DNA of 11,869 nt from Eimeria necatrix (GCF_000499385.1 NW_013651906.1:1-11869), one strand, 5' to 3'. Numbered from the stretch's first letter, positions 1-8,903 are shown. Notes: generated by a model from the letters alone, not told the origin. Made by a program: numbers and translations.

Positions 1-1264
1 CGAAATTAGGCGCGACAATGTTCTAGTTTGAACTGTCAAAGGTAAGCACGGTGACCAATGCGTTGGAGTGCAAGGAACGGCTTTGATACAGAGGCTGCTG
101 TCGAAGGCCATTACCTGACGAACAGTTTCCAGCAGAGCATAATGCAGACTGCGGTGACAGAAGAATGAGCAAGTGTGAATTGTAGCAAACTGCGTGCAGT
201 CAGCAAAAACAGCGCATGTCAGCATGGAAACCAAGTAACGGTGCTACAAAAAAGTAAGCTCGAGTGGTGTTGGGCGTGCAACACCGTCAGCACGCCTTCG
301 CCCCTAAATGATGGCTTTTGGTTAGCAGCAAATGAAAGTATACAGACTTGATAAACTCAGCTCATGCAATACGTCCGACATCCTAGCGTGTACGTCTCAA
401 AGCACACGCTGCATACTGCTGCCGCAGGAATTCTTGAGGCAGTTTTTGCAACTACAGAAGGCCATGAAGTGGGCATGATCTCTTCCTCATGCTGGAATGT
501 ACAATTGCCCGATTGCTTTCCGACGAGCGTCTAGTGAGATCAAGGCATTATTCCGTGGCTCGTGTGTTGGGTAAAGCTTGTTTGGTACATTGCGCTGGAG
601 AAGGTGAAGACAGAAAAGTCAGTCGAAATGCTCGTCGCACAGTAATGTGCTGTTCGGTATATTCAACAACTACTTTCATCACGGACAGAGAATGCTTTTC
701 CGGCAGAAAGCATAGGCTGGGATGGTTGGGCTCTGGGCTGATGGAGGCTCAATTGTCGGAGGCAGTGATATTCTAGTAGCACTATGCTGTAAGTGCTTGC
801 TGACCATGCATTAAAGGAATCGTTTGAATGGTTGAGTGCAAACGCCGTGTGCATAGAAACGTTCGTGGAAGAAGACTGTACGCAGTTGGGCGAGGCGACA
901 GCTGCACTGGAGAGCAACACCTTTTCACAATGGTCTGACGCAGCGGTGCAGGACCAGTAATTTTTGGTGGCATCCGGTGTGTGAGCAGAGGGACTGGCAC
1001 GATATGGTAATGGGTGATACTGGCACCGTGTGGTATCTTTGGCTGCTGCTGGAGCTAAAAGCACATTTAGTGCCATTGAGAAAAATAACGACGCATCATT
1101 CTTGAAGATTCATAAAGGCGCGCTGTCTGTAGCGAAGGCGCTTTAATGTAACCGAAGACTGTTTTAGGCGCTTGAGGTGAGGTAAAAATGCTTCATTGAG
1201 CTGCATGCTGCTGTGATGGAATCTGTGTGTACGCGAGGTGAAAGATTGCTGTCTCACGTTCTGT
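1..1264. other. Intergenic-looking stretch, no gene recognised
   Basis: I see no recognisable gene here. Two open frames overlap on opposite strands: plus 489-776 (95 codons) and minus 663-1076 (137 codons, the longest ATG frame in the window). The minus frame is rich in Ala and Ser and has many Asn and Cys, with no domain, signal peptide or membrane segment that I can identify. Its length is what chance gives in a window of this size. Donor-like sequences occur (AGGTAAGC near 40-47, CTGTAAGTGC at 787-796), but no exon can be built around them. The stretch at 1110-1165 repeats the word GGCGC several times without forming a clear repeat. Confidence 0.6.
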
Positions 1265-1303
1265 TATTCAGCAACTGGCGTAGCAAGCTGCATCACAACA
1301 GCC
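1265..1303 (+). repeat. Direct repeat A, copy 1
   Basis: This is a 39-base unit starting TATTCAGCAACTGG and ending CAGCC. It matches copy 2 at 1418-1456 in 34 of 39 positions without gaps, with the two starts 153 bases apart. A match this long and close is far beyond chance within one window. Its core AGCAAGCTGCATCAC (1282-1296) recurs with one change at 1526-1540. No coding sense is evident. It is probably a diverged local duplication or the remnant of a repetitive element. Confidence 0.8.
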
Positions 1304-1382
1304 GAAATTGAGCTATAACGCTATCTTTTTTAGTAAAAAGTTAATGCCTTCGATTTTAACGGTTTGCTCCTGAAAAAAGAAA

Positions 1383-1416
1383 AACAAAGCATTCCGTTTC
1401 ACCCACTTGTACCAAT
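1383..1416 (+). repeat. Direct repeat B, copy 1
   Basis: This is a 34-base unit beginning AACAAAGCATTCCGTTTCAC. It is repeated at 1459-1492 with only two substitutions (32 of 34), the starts being 76 bases apart. It lies between copies 1 and 2 of repeat A and shares no sequence with them. The 76-base B spacing is almost exactly half of the 153-base A spacing, which hints at a duplicated A-plus-B block that later lost or gained sequence. The function is unknown. Confidence 0.85.
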
Positions 1417-1417
1417 G

Positions 1418-1456
1418 TATTCAGCAACTGGAGTAGCATGCTGCACCGCACCAGCC
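1418..1456 (+). repeat. Direct repeat A, copy 2
   Basis: This is the second copy of the 39-base A unit. The five differences from copy 1 are scattered through its middle and right part, while the first 14 bases are identical. It follows copy 1 of repeat B after one base, and copy 2 of B begins three bases after it ends. The compact B-A-B arrangement suggests A and B are parts of one longer unit and not independent insertions. Confidence 0.8.
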
Positions 1457-1458
1457 TT

Positions 1459-1492
1459 AACAAAGCATTCCGTTTCACCCATTTGTAACAAT
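1459..1492 (+). repeat. Direct repeat B, copy 2
   Basis: This is the second copy of the 34-base B unit, differing from copy 1 by C to T in ACCCAC/ACCCAT and C to A in ACCAAT/AACAAT. B copies are more alike (94%) than A copies (87%), so they either duplicated later or are under stronger constraint. No third B copy is visible at the expected next positions (near 1307 or 1535). Confidence 0.85.
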
Positions 1493-1525
1493 CTAACAAT
1501 CTTGTAATTAAAGCGAATCCGTCTA

Positions 1526-1540
1526 AGCAAGTTGCATCAC
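1526..1540 (+). repeat. Partial third copy of repeat A
   Basis: AGCAAGTTGCATCAC matches the core of A copy 1 (AGCAAGCTGCATCAC, 1282-1296) in 14 of 15 positions. The flanking match decays quickly, although CAG follows closely in both. It lies 91 bases after the same core in copy 2, so the spacing is irregular. Alone this match could be chance. Its place directly after the A-B-A-B block makes a degraded third copy likely. Confidence 0.45.
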
Positions 1541-1545
1541 GCAGT

Positions 1546-3210
1546 ATTCATCTCTGCATGACAACTGCGGGATTTTGGGAGGAAAAGAGGATGGGTACAC
1601 CTTGAAGATCTTGATGCGGCATTAACTGCAGGCGCCTGAACGAACATGCTGTCTAAGGTTCAAGGACGTTTTGCGCACACCCAGAAGTTTGTAGAGTTTC
1701 GAGGCTACACAACCAATCGCCGATACAATACTGTGGAGCTCAAAAAGGATCACAGAATGCACGGCAGCGCCGTCTGCTCTGCGGAATCAATACCTGTACA
1801 GCGGAGGCTGTAGAATAGATAGCGGACAGCTGGGGCAAGCGCAGCCTCCTGAAGGTTTTGGGTGTTTGTGAATGCATGGAACGTGAAGCTAGTATGCGTA
1901 AATGCCAAAGTGCAGGTGTACAGCTCATCAGCAGATCTCATGCAAATATACAAGCATCTGAAGTAAGAAATAGTTTGTATTGCAGCTGCTTACTAACGAT
2001 ATTGGATGTGGCAATGCTTTCGCTTGACATGTAAAAGGGGCCACGGTGGCCTGTGCAGTGCAGTGCCCTTCATGAAACGGCTTTTTCTGAAATTCTAACT
2101 TCCTATGGCAGCGTGCTAAATATTTGTATTGTTTGCATAGCCACTTCGTTTTTAGATGTGCCAGGCGATTTCTGCTAACTGCTGAAACAGCCAGTGGGCA
2201 GGCATATCGGACAAGAGTTTCAGTGCTGTCCGTGCCACATGACGAACAGTTATAAATGTTTCGAAAGTTATTCGTCTTCGCCATCTTCCTTGTCTTAAGC
2301 GCATTTGCCAACTAATGCTTTTGGGGTGCAAAAGATGCACGACGCGCTAATGGGCAATGAACCTACATCACAGGCGAGCTTTAATATATCTTCCTCAGCC
2401 TCACTAGGCAGGAGCCGCGTGAGTTCCTAGTAGCAGTTGCATTTGACGGGTTGTGCGCTGCTAACAAAGCTTTTGATATCCGTTGGAATTGCCAGATAAG
2501 CTGTGCAACTGCACTATTTGCCACTTGAAGCAAGAACAGAACACCAGTTGTGTAACCCAGACGCTCTGAGGGTAGGCATCATGAGGAAACACCCACAATC
2601 AGTACGGCGCGTTGCACTGGCTCTTGCTGACAGTTCGTTTTATTCAGACGCCGGATGACAAAACTCAGATGGTTTGTCTATCAAACGCTCAGCAAGCAAC
2701 TTCACCTTTTGCGCCATGCCTTGTCAGGCAAAAATGTTTGCATCCAAGTACAGCAGCTTTGTAGTCTTGTACCAGCATCCCCAAAATGCCATACTGGGTG
2801 TGCAATGAAATGCCAGTAGTAGCCTAGACCGAAGTGCTGTGGCGTATTTTTGCTGCTCGAGAAGTGCGCTGCCCTAGGTTATGGAATGAGCTTTACGCAA
2901 GAAGTTATGGGACCACCATGCGTGGGTCAGCGTACATAATTGTTGCGGATGCACAGCAAAGCAAACAGTCCCTCTTGGTGAAGCGAAAGGTCTCATGCAT
3001 GACTGGGCAACATGGAGATCAGCAGAGGAAACCGGCAGTGTAGGAACAATTTCACCACATTAGCTAGTGACTGAACGTGAAGGTAGCACTTGAACTACAA
3101 CCTCCTGCTGGTTTACGTGTCTATTCAGACGCTGGCTACAGCTGTTTTAGCAGTGGACATGAGAAGCTGTAGCTGTGAGCTCCTGAAGTTAGCATTAATG
3201 AATGTTTCCA
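1546..3210. other. No gene recognised; scattered chance-length frames
   Basis: The longest open frame is on the minus strand at 1928-2311 (127 codons). It is Cys-rich and basic, with no recognisable motif or even zinc-finger spacing, and is within chance length. Other frames (minus 1740-1928, 1750-1953 and 2152-2340; plus 2834-3043) overlap or are shorter. A perfect branch-point-like TACTAAC occurs at 1988-1995 but no good acceptor follows. TATTCAGACGC at 2641 and 3122 is a short shared word without extended similarity. I see no RNA gene, terminal inverted repeat or tandem array. Confidence 0.55.
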
Positions 3211-3220
3211 TGTTTTGCAG
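3195..3220 (+). other. Strong 3' splice site (acceptor) candidate
   Basis: The sequence runs TTAATGAATGTTTCCATG and then TTTTGCAG, with the AG at 3219-3220. This is one of the best acceptor matches in the window: a T-rich tract, TGCAG at the border and no earlier AG after 3192. It would define an exon starting at 3221. A good motif alone does not prove splicing, as similar strings occur elsewhere here (for example near 7493 and 11764). Confidence 0.25.
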
Positions 3221-3280
3221 TGTCCCTCGAATCGCATAGATGAGTCTGTAGAAGCAGAGGATACAATTGATTCTGATTGA
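3221..3280 (+). other. Possible short terminal exon, acidic C-terminus
   Basis: Read from the acceptor at 3220 in the first frame, this gives 19 codons and then TGA (3278-3280). The product would be CPSNRIDESVEAEDTIDSD, strongly acidic (8 Asp or Glu) with one basic residue, as many eukaryotic protein tails are. No upstream exon or AATAAA directly downstream could be identified; the next AATAAA on this strand is near 4094. The stretch is short enough that the acidic run may be chance. Confidence 0.12.
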
Positions 3281-4706
3281 TTTACATGCCAAACTTTCTG
3301 CTACTAGTGACTATGTATATGGCGCTTGGCCCATCGGGTGGAATTCGAAGCAGTCCAGCAACGCCTTACATCGGATAATAATGAGTCCAATACATTCAAG
3401 AACAAAACAAAACATGAAAGACGATGAGAAAATTGTAGAGTGCAGCACGATGCAAGTAAAATCATGCCAGACAAAAAATGGAGGTGGACATGACATTACC
3501 AGTCAGAGCTATGTATGCAGCTAATCAAGTCAGCTGGTACGCGTGCAAGTCAAATACGAGATATGAACAAAAGTACAGAAGCGACATCCTGCTTACAGGT
3601 TGCCGTTGTAAGGACAGAGTTGCAAATGAGCACAGCTACCCTGCGCATCACACGCAAGAGTTCGCAAGTTTACTGATGCGCAAGTTATGTAAGCAGCACT
3701 GTTGTGGCTGTACCCTCTTGCGTCCTACCTAACGAAAGTGTAGCAATAAGCTGTCGATCTGAGCAAAACAGCGAGTGCGTTTGACTGTGGAGAATGCTGT
3801 CAATTTGCAAGGTGGACTTACTGACCGATTCATTCGACGATAGTGCCTGCTGCTGCACAGCATTGGAAATATTGAACTGGAGCAGCGCACAGAAGGCTAA
3901 GCAATTTTAAAAGAACTTTGTTTGCATGCTGGGGATGACTGGAGGGAAAAAACGTCAAATGGCACAGGCTGGGCGGCTGCGTGTTTGTTCGTTCTTGAAT
4001 GTGCTTCGCTTTGTGAGGGAGGGAAGACAGCAGCGTCGTTTTTATTGATAGATATCTGTGTCCAACTCCTTGTCAGAATCTTCTGAATCAAAGAATAAAG
4101 GCACGCAATTGGCGCTAACTAACTCTTGGTGATGTCTGCAAGCATGACGTTTACTGATTGTGTACTGCTTTATTTCAATGGAGCTAATCCATGCAGAACG
4201 ATTATCTCTTTTCCAGCACCGCAGTTTGCTCAATAACTCCTGCAACATAGGAATGCATAAACTGCGGGCAACTTTTCATGTGTGTAAATGACTATCTTTG
4301 TACTTGTATCTGTCGCATTTTTCAAGGCGCGCATTAGTAACAGTACACACACAAAATCACAAGATTTTGAAGCATGAACAAACGTTGTATTTAAGAAAGC
4401 CTTAGTCCCACGTTAGCGAGGCAGTTCCCGACACGCATCCGGCTAAAAGCGTAGCAGTCACGAGCCGCCAACGGCTCTGTTAGCGTTTCTGAATATGCAG
4501 CAAGTAAGCGCATGGTCTCAAAATTTATTCAGTTGCACACCTTTTTCTGGCGTACACTGAAGCACCGTTTGTGCATATCTCTATGGGTATTTCTGTGCTG
4601 GGCGGATACCCACGCAATTTCGCAAAGTGAAATCAGTCAGCGAAATATCGGGCGCACATCCGTCGCTTGTGAGCGCAACCATTGAGGTCTCTGCCGCGTT
4701 GAACAC
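3281..4706. other. No gene recognised
   Basis: Open frames here are short and mostly overlap one another on opposite strands: plus 3267-3524 and 3478-3732, minus 3311-3496, 3897-4091 and 4042-4248. None has a recognisable domain. AATAAA occurs near 4094 on the plus strand but follows no convincing frame. CpG is locally frequent at 4600-4700. From 4250 to 4706 neither strand has a frame of 60 codons, so this interval could be the 5' flank of the plus-strand gene model beginning at 4707. Confidence 0.5.
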
Positions 4707-4979
4707 ATGACTACAGTGTACAGGGAGGATTTGAACGACAAAACTCTGGTGCATTATGCTCCTGTACGCAATGTGGATTTTCGCAGTCGTGCTCTACATA
4801 TAGAGCAGCAGCTTTATATCTGCAGCGTCCATTATATGGTTGCGATATTTCCTGTGACAGACAGGAAATGGCTCAACCATCTTGCTACAGTGGACGCTGC
4901 AAATGTATTTGGTTCAATAAGCAAGTTTACCTTGACGGTGCTCTGCTGGCAGAGGCCATATGCTTCGCTCGCTGATATC
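4707..4979 (+). other. Candidate first coding block of a spliced gene, unknown product
   Basis: This is an ATG-initiated plus-strand frame of 91 codons, stopped by TGA at 4980-4982. The product begins MTTVYREDLNDKTLVHYAP and is a mixed soluble-looking sequence with no signal peptide or membrane helix and no motif I recognise. No opposing frame of 60 codons covers it. Its stop codon overlaps a CTGAC branch-point-like sequence (4979-4983) that sits 26 bases before an acceptor at 5008, so the frame could end inside an intron. I found no strong donor for it; GTGCTC at 4938 would join the next block in phase but is a poor donor. It may be an independent chance frame. Confidence 0.15.
4847..4869. 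repeat. Perfect 9-bp inverted repeat with 5-base loop
   Basis: ATTTCCTGT (4847-4855) and ACAGGAAAT (4861-4869) are exact reverse complements around GACAG, and could form a small hairpin. There is no T run after it, and it lies inside the 4707-4979 open frame, so a bacterial-type terminator is not indicated. One such hairpin somewhere in 12 kb is within chance expectation. Confidence 0.4.
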
Positions 4980-5008
4980 TGACATGCATGCGTGCCCCGC
5001 TTTACTAG

Positions 5009-5201
5009 CACCTTATATGCTGCTGCGTTAAACTATTTGACATATTGGTACACGAATTTCTACTTTTGGAGCAAATGGATCTTTCATGGTACTTGAGTTT
5101 TAGTACAGTCGTCACAAAATTTTCAGCCCGTACAATTTCGCAGAGTGCTATCATGATGCACGTGTCAACGCTGCAGGAGGTATGCGCGAGTTTCCAACTT
5201 C
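5009..5201 (+). other. Candidate internal exon of unknown product
   Basis: This open stretch is bounded by a good acceptor and a consensus donor. On the left are CTGAC (4979-4983) and the tract TGCCCCGCTTTACTAG, ending at 5008. On the right GTAAGT (5202-5207) follows AACTTC. The frame starting at 5009 stays open through the exon (64 codons plus one base). It includes a Cys-rich start, a short hydrophobic run (FLLLEQ) and a Ser/Thr-rich middle, with no recognisable domain. The leftover C at 5201 pairs with AT at 5747-5748 to make CAT, so it joins the next block in phase. That agreement has a one-in-three chance of being accidental. Confidence 0.18.
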
Positions 5202-5746
5202 GTAAGTGCCTTATAGATAACAGTCATTTCAGTTCATTTCACTAAAGACATGACAGTGTTTTGTGTGGGCCAGGCAGTGCTCGACTTCAAAAAATGAATG
5301 TATATTGTATTCGATGCGCAGTATATTGGCTCCCGTTCTCTTTAAACGTTTTGCTCCAGATGGTATCGGTTTTGGTCTTTTAGACACAACCCACAGCTCG
5401 TCGGAAGCGGCCCTAAAGCAGGCTTATTAAGATTTCGGGTGCTCATATTTGTCTGACAAACCTGCTTCAACACACCTGTGGCGAAAATCATTAGTAGCAG
5501 ATTACATAGGAACGCATTTCAAACACTCAGTTCCCTTAGGTGTGGACACGTCTTCTTACGAATTGCTTAATTTATTGTATATAATGTTTAGTGTGCCTGG
5601 ACCATAATCAGCTAGTAGGCGAGAAACTCGTCTAACACTTGATATTCGCTGGAGCTTTGGGAAGTTGGACTTTGCTGGCCAGTGTCCACGGTCAGTGGAA
5701 TACGTATTACCGAGAAGCGACTGATTAGAGTCCCCCTTTTTGACAG
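5202..5746 (+). other. Candidate GT-AG intron
   Basis: This 545-base interval opens with GTAAGT and ends with a pyrimidine-rich acceptor, TCCCCCTTTTTGACAG (5731-5746). A CTGAT branch-like word lies at 5721-5725. Plus-strand frames within it are short. A minus-strand frame (5556-5861) overlaps its end and looks like a shadow. A weaker alternative donor, GAG followed by GTATGC, starts at 5180. The interval contains no recognised element or RNA gene. Confidence 0.18.
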
Positions 5747-6057
5747 ATGCCCGCTGTGTCAAAGCTTCCACCATACATGAAAAAATTATATTCATAAACA
5801 AATGCAAAGAAATCAACTTTGCGGGACATCTTCTGTCCGAGGACAAGCACAGTTGGAGCATGCTGAGTTACGCGGGGTTGAATGTAAAAATTTTGCGTGT
5901 GTTTTTACCTTTCGCCTCGCTTAATCCACTTCGGGAAGTTGAGCATACGTCAACACATAGCCTGCGGTATTTAGTAGCGCATTTTCCAAAAATGCATTGC
6001 GCGTGCTCAAGCTTGACAGGAGTCTTCTTCTACGATTTGAAGCGTGAGATAGTGTAG
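5747..6057 (+). other. Candidate terminal exon of unknown product
   Basis: The frame continues from the acceptor at 5746 for about 103 codons and ends with the double stop TAG TAG. The product is a balanced mixture with charged, aromatic and hydrophobic residues (for example KIIFINKCKEINFAGHLL near its start) and a hydrophobic patch around VKILRVFLPF. I find no signal peptide, complete membrane segment or known motif. An opposing frame (5556-5861) covers only its first third. An AATAAA lies 376 bases downstream, a plausible 3' UTR. About four or five frames of this length are expected by chance in this window, so the splice context and not the length is the reason to list it. Confidence 0.2.
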
Positions 6058-6428
6058 TAGCTTGTCATCCGGGTCTTGTAATAGCAACTGTTTGAGACGA
6101 CGCGGAAGCCTTTCTTTCGTTACTCTTCCTTCCAGGAAGTTGTTGAAAGCATGGGGCTATGGAAAAGCACGTTGCGCCTACGATGAGATGAAGCGCAAGG
6201 TCTGATGGCTCCTCTAGGTTTTGTAATGCCTAAATGCATCATGAAGCATAAATATACTTATGCGGCAGAGCGGGCCTTTGTATACCCGGCTCAATAATGT
6301 TTCTTCGCATGAATAACAACACTGCAGAACTTGGCTAATACTATCTCAATTGTGAATGGGCGAATGGAATCAAGTGCAGAAAACCTTTGAAGGGTGCCTC
6401 CGTGTATATCGTACTTTGCGTGGTCCCC
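6058..6428 (+). other. Possible 3' UTR or intergenic sequence
   Basis: There is no open frame of 60 codons on either strand in this interval. If the frame ending at 6057 is real, this would be its 3' UTR, reaching to the polyadenylation signal at 6433. A short stretch, TCTTCCTTCCAGGAAG (near 6125-6140), could form a weak hairpin. I see nothing else. Confidence 0.15.
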
Positions 6429-6438
6429 TGTAAATAAA
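6429..6438 (+). promoter_or_regulatory. Polyadenylation signal candidate (TGTAAATAAA)
   Basis: The canonical hexamer AATAAA (6433-6438) directly follows TGTA (6429-6432), the word bound by the upstream cleavage factor in animals. It sits 376 bases after the TAG TAG of the 5747-6057 frame on the same strand. AATAAA occurs several times in the window (near 4094, 9898, 11308, 11735), so position and not rarity is the support. Confidence 0.2.
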
Positions 6439-6894
6439 GGCACTTTCGATCACATCAGCTTAGCTCTTTCGCCACACAGAAATAAGTATTTTCCTGCATC
6501 AATATGTACCCAAAACTAAGCTGGATATTGATATAGCTATAGTTCACTCGTACTTCACTCGTTGACCTTCCTACCCTAAGGCTGTGAGCATCCACAGAAT
6601 ACTCTGCAGCCACCAGGTAAAAGACCTCAAGTGAACAGGCAATGAGCAATTGTGTTCATAAACATTTCAGAGTGAGCCAGAACTTCTTTTGTTTGATAGC
6701 ATCTGCATCGTAAGCGCGCTTGCTGTTATGTATGCTGAGAGTTTTGCGACAAGATGCGATCCACTGAGAGATGAGATGATAATGTGGTGCACTCATGCGG
6801 GATGAGCTGGCAAACGCAATGATATTCATTCACTGAGGTTTGAGCCCTCGCTTTGTAGCCTAGAGCTTTCAACCGTCAGTGCGGGCAAGGCTCC

Positions 6895-6925
6895 TACTAA
6901 ATATTAGTATATAGTTTCATTTTAG
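6895..6925 (+). other. 3' splice site candidate with TACTAA branch point
   Basis: TACTAA (6895-6900), the classic branch-point core, is followed 25 bases later by TTTCATTTTAG with the AG at 6924-6925. Spacing and T-richness suit a real acceptor. One weakness is the AG inside ATTAGTATATAG between them (6906 and 6914), which a scanning spliceosome might use first. Confidence 0.2.
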
Positions 6926-7291
6926 TGCGGCATGGGTTTTGATTGTGACGAGTATGCACTTAAGAGGGCTTCAAAGTAGCACAAACGACAGGTTTAAACA
7001 CTCATCCTCTGTTGGACGTTCCTTTACTCATTATGAACGTTCAGAAAAAGGCTCATTGTTGACAGGTCGGCAAATGCTTTGCTCGTTCAACACAAGCAAG
7101 CAATTTTTTCTACATCAGCCGCACCCACCGCTCACGACAGACACTGCCAAAAGGCCAGGCAGGCTATGTATGCTGCACGCGAAAGAGATGCTTACACTGC
7201 GAAGAGACAAAAACAGCAGAAAGGTTATGATTGCTTGCAAAACTCCACCGCAGGGCAAGCATGTAGATATGGCCTCTGACTGGCACAGCTG
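6926..7291 (+). other. Candidate internal exon, basic unknown product
   Basis: From the acceptor at 6925 one frame (codons starting at 6927) stays open for 121-122 codons. It is closed only by the TAA contained in the consensus donor GGTAAGT (GT at 7292), which is what an internal exon looks like. The product is basic and Ser/Thr-rich with a Lys/Arg-rich second half (around TLRRDKNSRKVMI). No domain is recognised. A second plus frame inside it (7037-7279) also reads as a basic helical sequence, so the true frame is uncertain. Splicing to the acceptor at 7493 would create a stop at the junction (TG plus A), which weakens that model. Confidence 0.17.
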
Positions 7292-7297
7292 GTAAGT

Positions 7298-8903
7298 CAG
7301 CATGGTAGGTAATGGCGTTTGCACTAGCAAACAACCCAACAAAAAGCTAGCAACTTACGCAAAAGTCTGAACGTATTTCGGAAGGCGTGCTATGCGCTTT
7401 CTAACTGCACCTCACATAAGCGTCGTCTTGTAGCCTGCAAGCAACGCAAATCCATCACTAGAGTAAGCTTAAAGAGAGACCCAAATGTTTCAGAATCACG
7501 AGGCGCGGCACATAACACAAATTCTGCAGAATTCGGTGAATATTTGCCCTTCTTTAGCGGGTATGCCCATCAATATGCATTTTCCAAAGGCCACCGAGCA
7601 ACGAACACGGTGCTGTTTCGTAGTAATGAAGCAGACGCCTTGGAGACAACTTTGTGGGCATATGCCGACTGATATCCCAAACTTGGGGTCAGCGCACGGT
7701 GCAGCGGGAATACTTCAGGAAAAGGCTGAGGTAGCGAAAAAGTCCTAGCCACTGCGCGTGCGTGTACAGAAGTGCAAGGTTTTCCATTCACTACAACTGT
7801 GGTTGCTTGCTTAATTTGCCAGATTATAGGACTAAAATATCTTTTTTCGGAAATACGTAAGGCTGTAGGTTCATTTTTTCTATTTGGTGTTTGCTCTTGA
7901 CAATCAGCGTGAGGCTGCGTGAAAGCTGACTATATACTTTCATACGCAAGAATACACGAAGGGGCTTTTGCCTAAGTTGCCCTTTGCTCGTCCCTTGGCA
8001 GCGCCTCATTCGCCTGGAGTGGCTTATTTTTTTCCCCGTACAAAACGGCTGTAATGCCGAGGCGGGCAACAGCTTGGGGCATGCAGCATCAAGCACGGTT
8101 TCCTATTGCGAATGTCTAAGGCTCAGAAAAATTTGATGAAGATGGTGAGCTGGCATGAAACGTATCTACGTTCCGAAACGATGCATCATGTGATAGTAAC
8201 AAACAGTTGCACATGCATTCCGTTAACTGGAATCCTAAGCGCTTTGGCATCCAGCCTATAGATAAGGTGCGTTTCCGTACAGAATTTCCCCTGAATCTTT
8301 CAAAAAGCAGCCATACCAAATCTCGAAACTTTTTCGGAATAAACAACTGTTTTCATTAGGGCACCGTCGCCACAGCCAAGCACCAAGCTTCATTCCCAGT
8401 GCAAACGTGCATTGCAACAGGTCTTGTGCTTTTTGGCACACGTGGAAAGGGCCACTAACTAAGCACATACGAAGCAAAAGCGTATTCCCCTGAGCACTGT
8501 TCTCCCTTGCCTGTTGTTACAATGCGTTTTCGAAGCTCTTTTCGCAAGCAAATGTGGCAGCTTCTCGGTCGTAAAACCTCCGTTCGCAATTTGTAGTTGT
8601 TTTTTCCTATAACGCGTGTTCGTGTAGACATGCAACCGTCTTATCAAGCTGCCTGTAACGGCATTCAACGCCAAGCCACGTGCCGTGAGCTTGTGACAAT
8701 TGTCGGTGCGCCGTTTGCTTTAATCAAGTATGTTGATTGCAGATTGAGCGCTCATCATGCAGGATCGAATTCGCAGAAGCGCTTATATGCGGATGTGTAC
8801 AGTGTCCTTCGGCTATTATTCTGTTTAAGATGCCTTAGATGTGCTAGCTTTGTTGGAGTGCTGTGCAGATCTAATATGACTGACCAAACCATGGAACTAT
8901 AAT
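7298..8903. other. No gene recognised; several overlapping frames
   Basis: The most protein-like stretch is a plus-strand frame without an ATG, open from 7328 to the TGA at 7669-7671 (113 codons). It has an aromatic-rich second half (for example EFGEYLPFFSGYAHQY) and begins shortly after three in-frame stops that separate it from the open frame at 7037-7279. A TTTCAG acceptor-like site (7488-7493) lies inside it. The frames at plus 7485-7748 and 8597-8902 and minus 7570-7791, 7824-8096, 8116-8346, 8256-8477 and 8459-8674 overlap one another and have no recognised motif. All are within chance length. Confidence 0.5.

Noticed and set aside
940..1010. Faint resemblance of GAGPVIFGGI (plus frame) to the GGGSVMVWGGI block of Tc1-like transposases, with FITDRECF near 680 recalling the first catalytic Asp block
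   Set aside because: There is a stop just upstream, the two blocks are in different places from the family spacing, no DD34E partner residues are visible, and there are no terminal inverted repeats. The similarity is at chance level.
663..1076. Longest ATG frame (minus, 137 codons) as a gene
   Set aside because: Its length is what chance gives for about 12 kb at this composition. No motif is present, and a plus-strand frame (489-776) overlaps it.
1988..1995. Perfect TACTAAC branch point on the plus strand
   Set aside because: No pyrimidine-rich acceptor follows at a suitable distance. The first AG is preceded by AAA, and no good exon begins there.
1928..2311. Minus-strand 127-codon Cys-rich frame
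   Set aside because: The Cys residues have no regular zinc-binding spacing, the length is within chance, and it shows no family resemblance.
2641..3135. Shared word TATTCAGACGC at 2641 and 3122 as a repeat
   Set aside because: Only about 14 bases match with one change, the flanks do not align, and several such matches are expected by chance.
4869..4921. tRNA-like A box (TGGCTCAACCAT) and B box (GGTTCAATAAG)
   Set aside because: Neither the D stem nor the T stem or acceptor stem pairs, so no cloverleaf is possible.
4982..4992. TGCATGC as an apicomplexan AP2 binding site
   Set aside because: TGCA words are abundant throughout this window, so a single TGCATGC carries no specific information about regulation or organism.
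8116..8477. Overlapping minus-strand frames as a compact gene pair
   Set aside because: The frames are in different phases, overlap by about 90 bases, lack recognised motifs and are of chance length.
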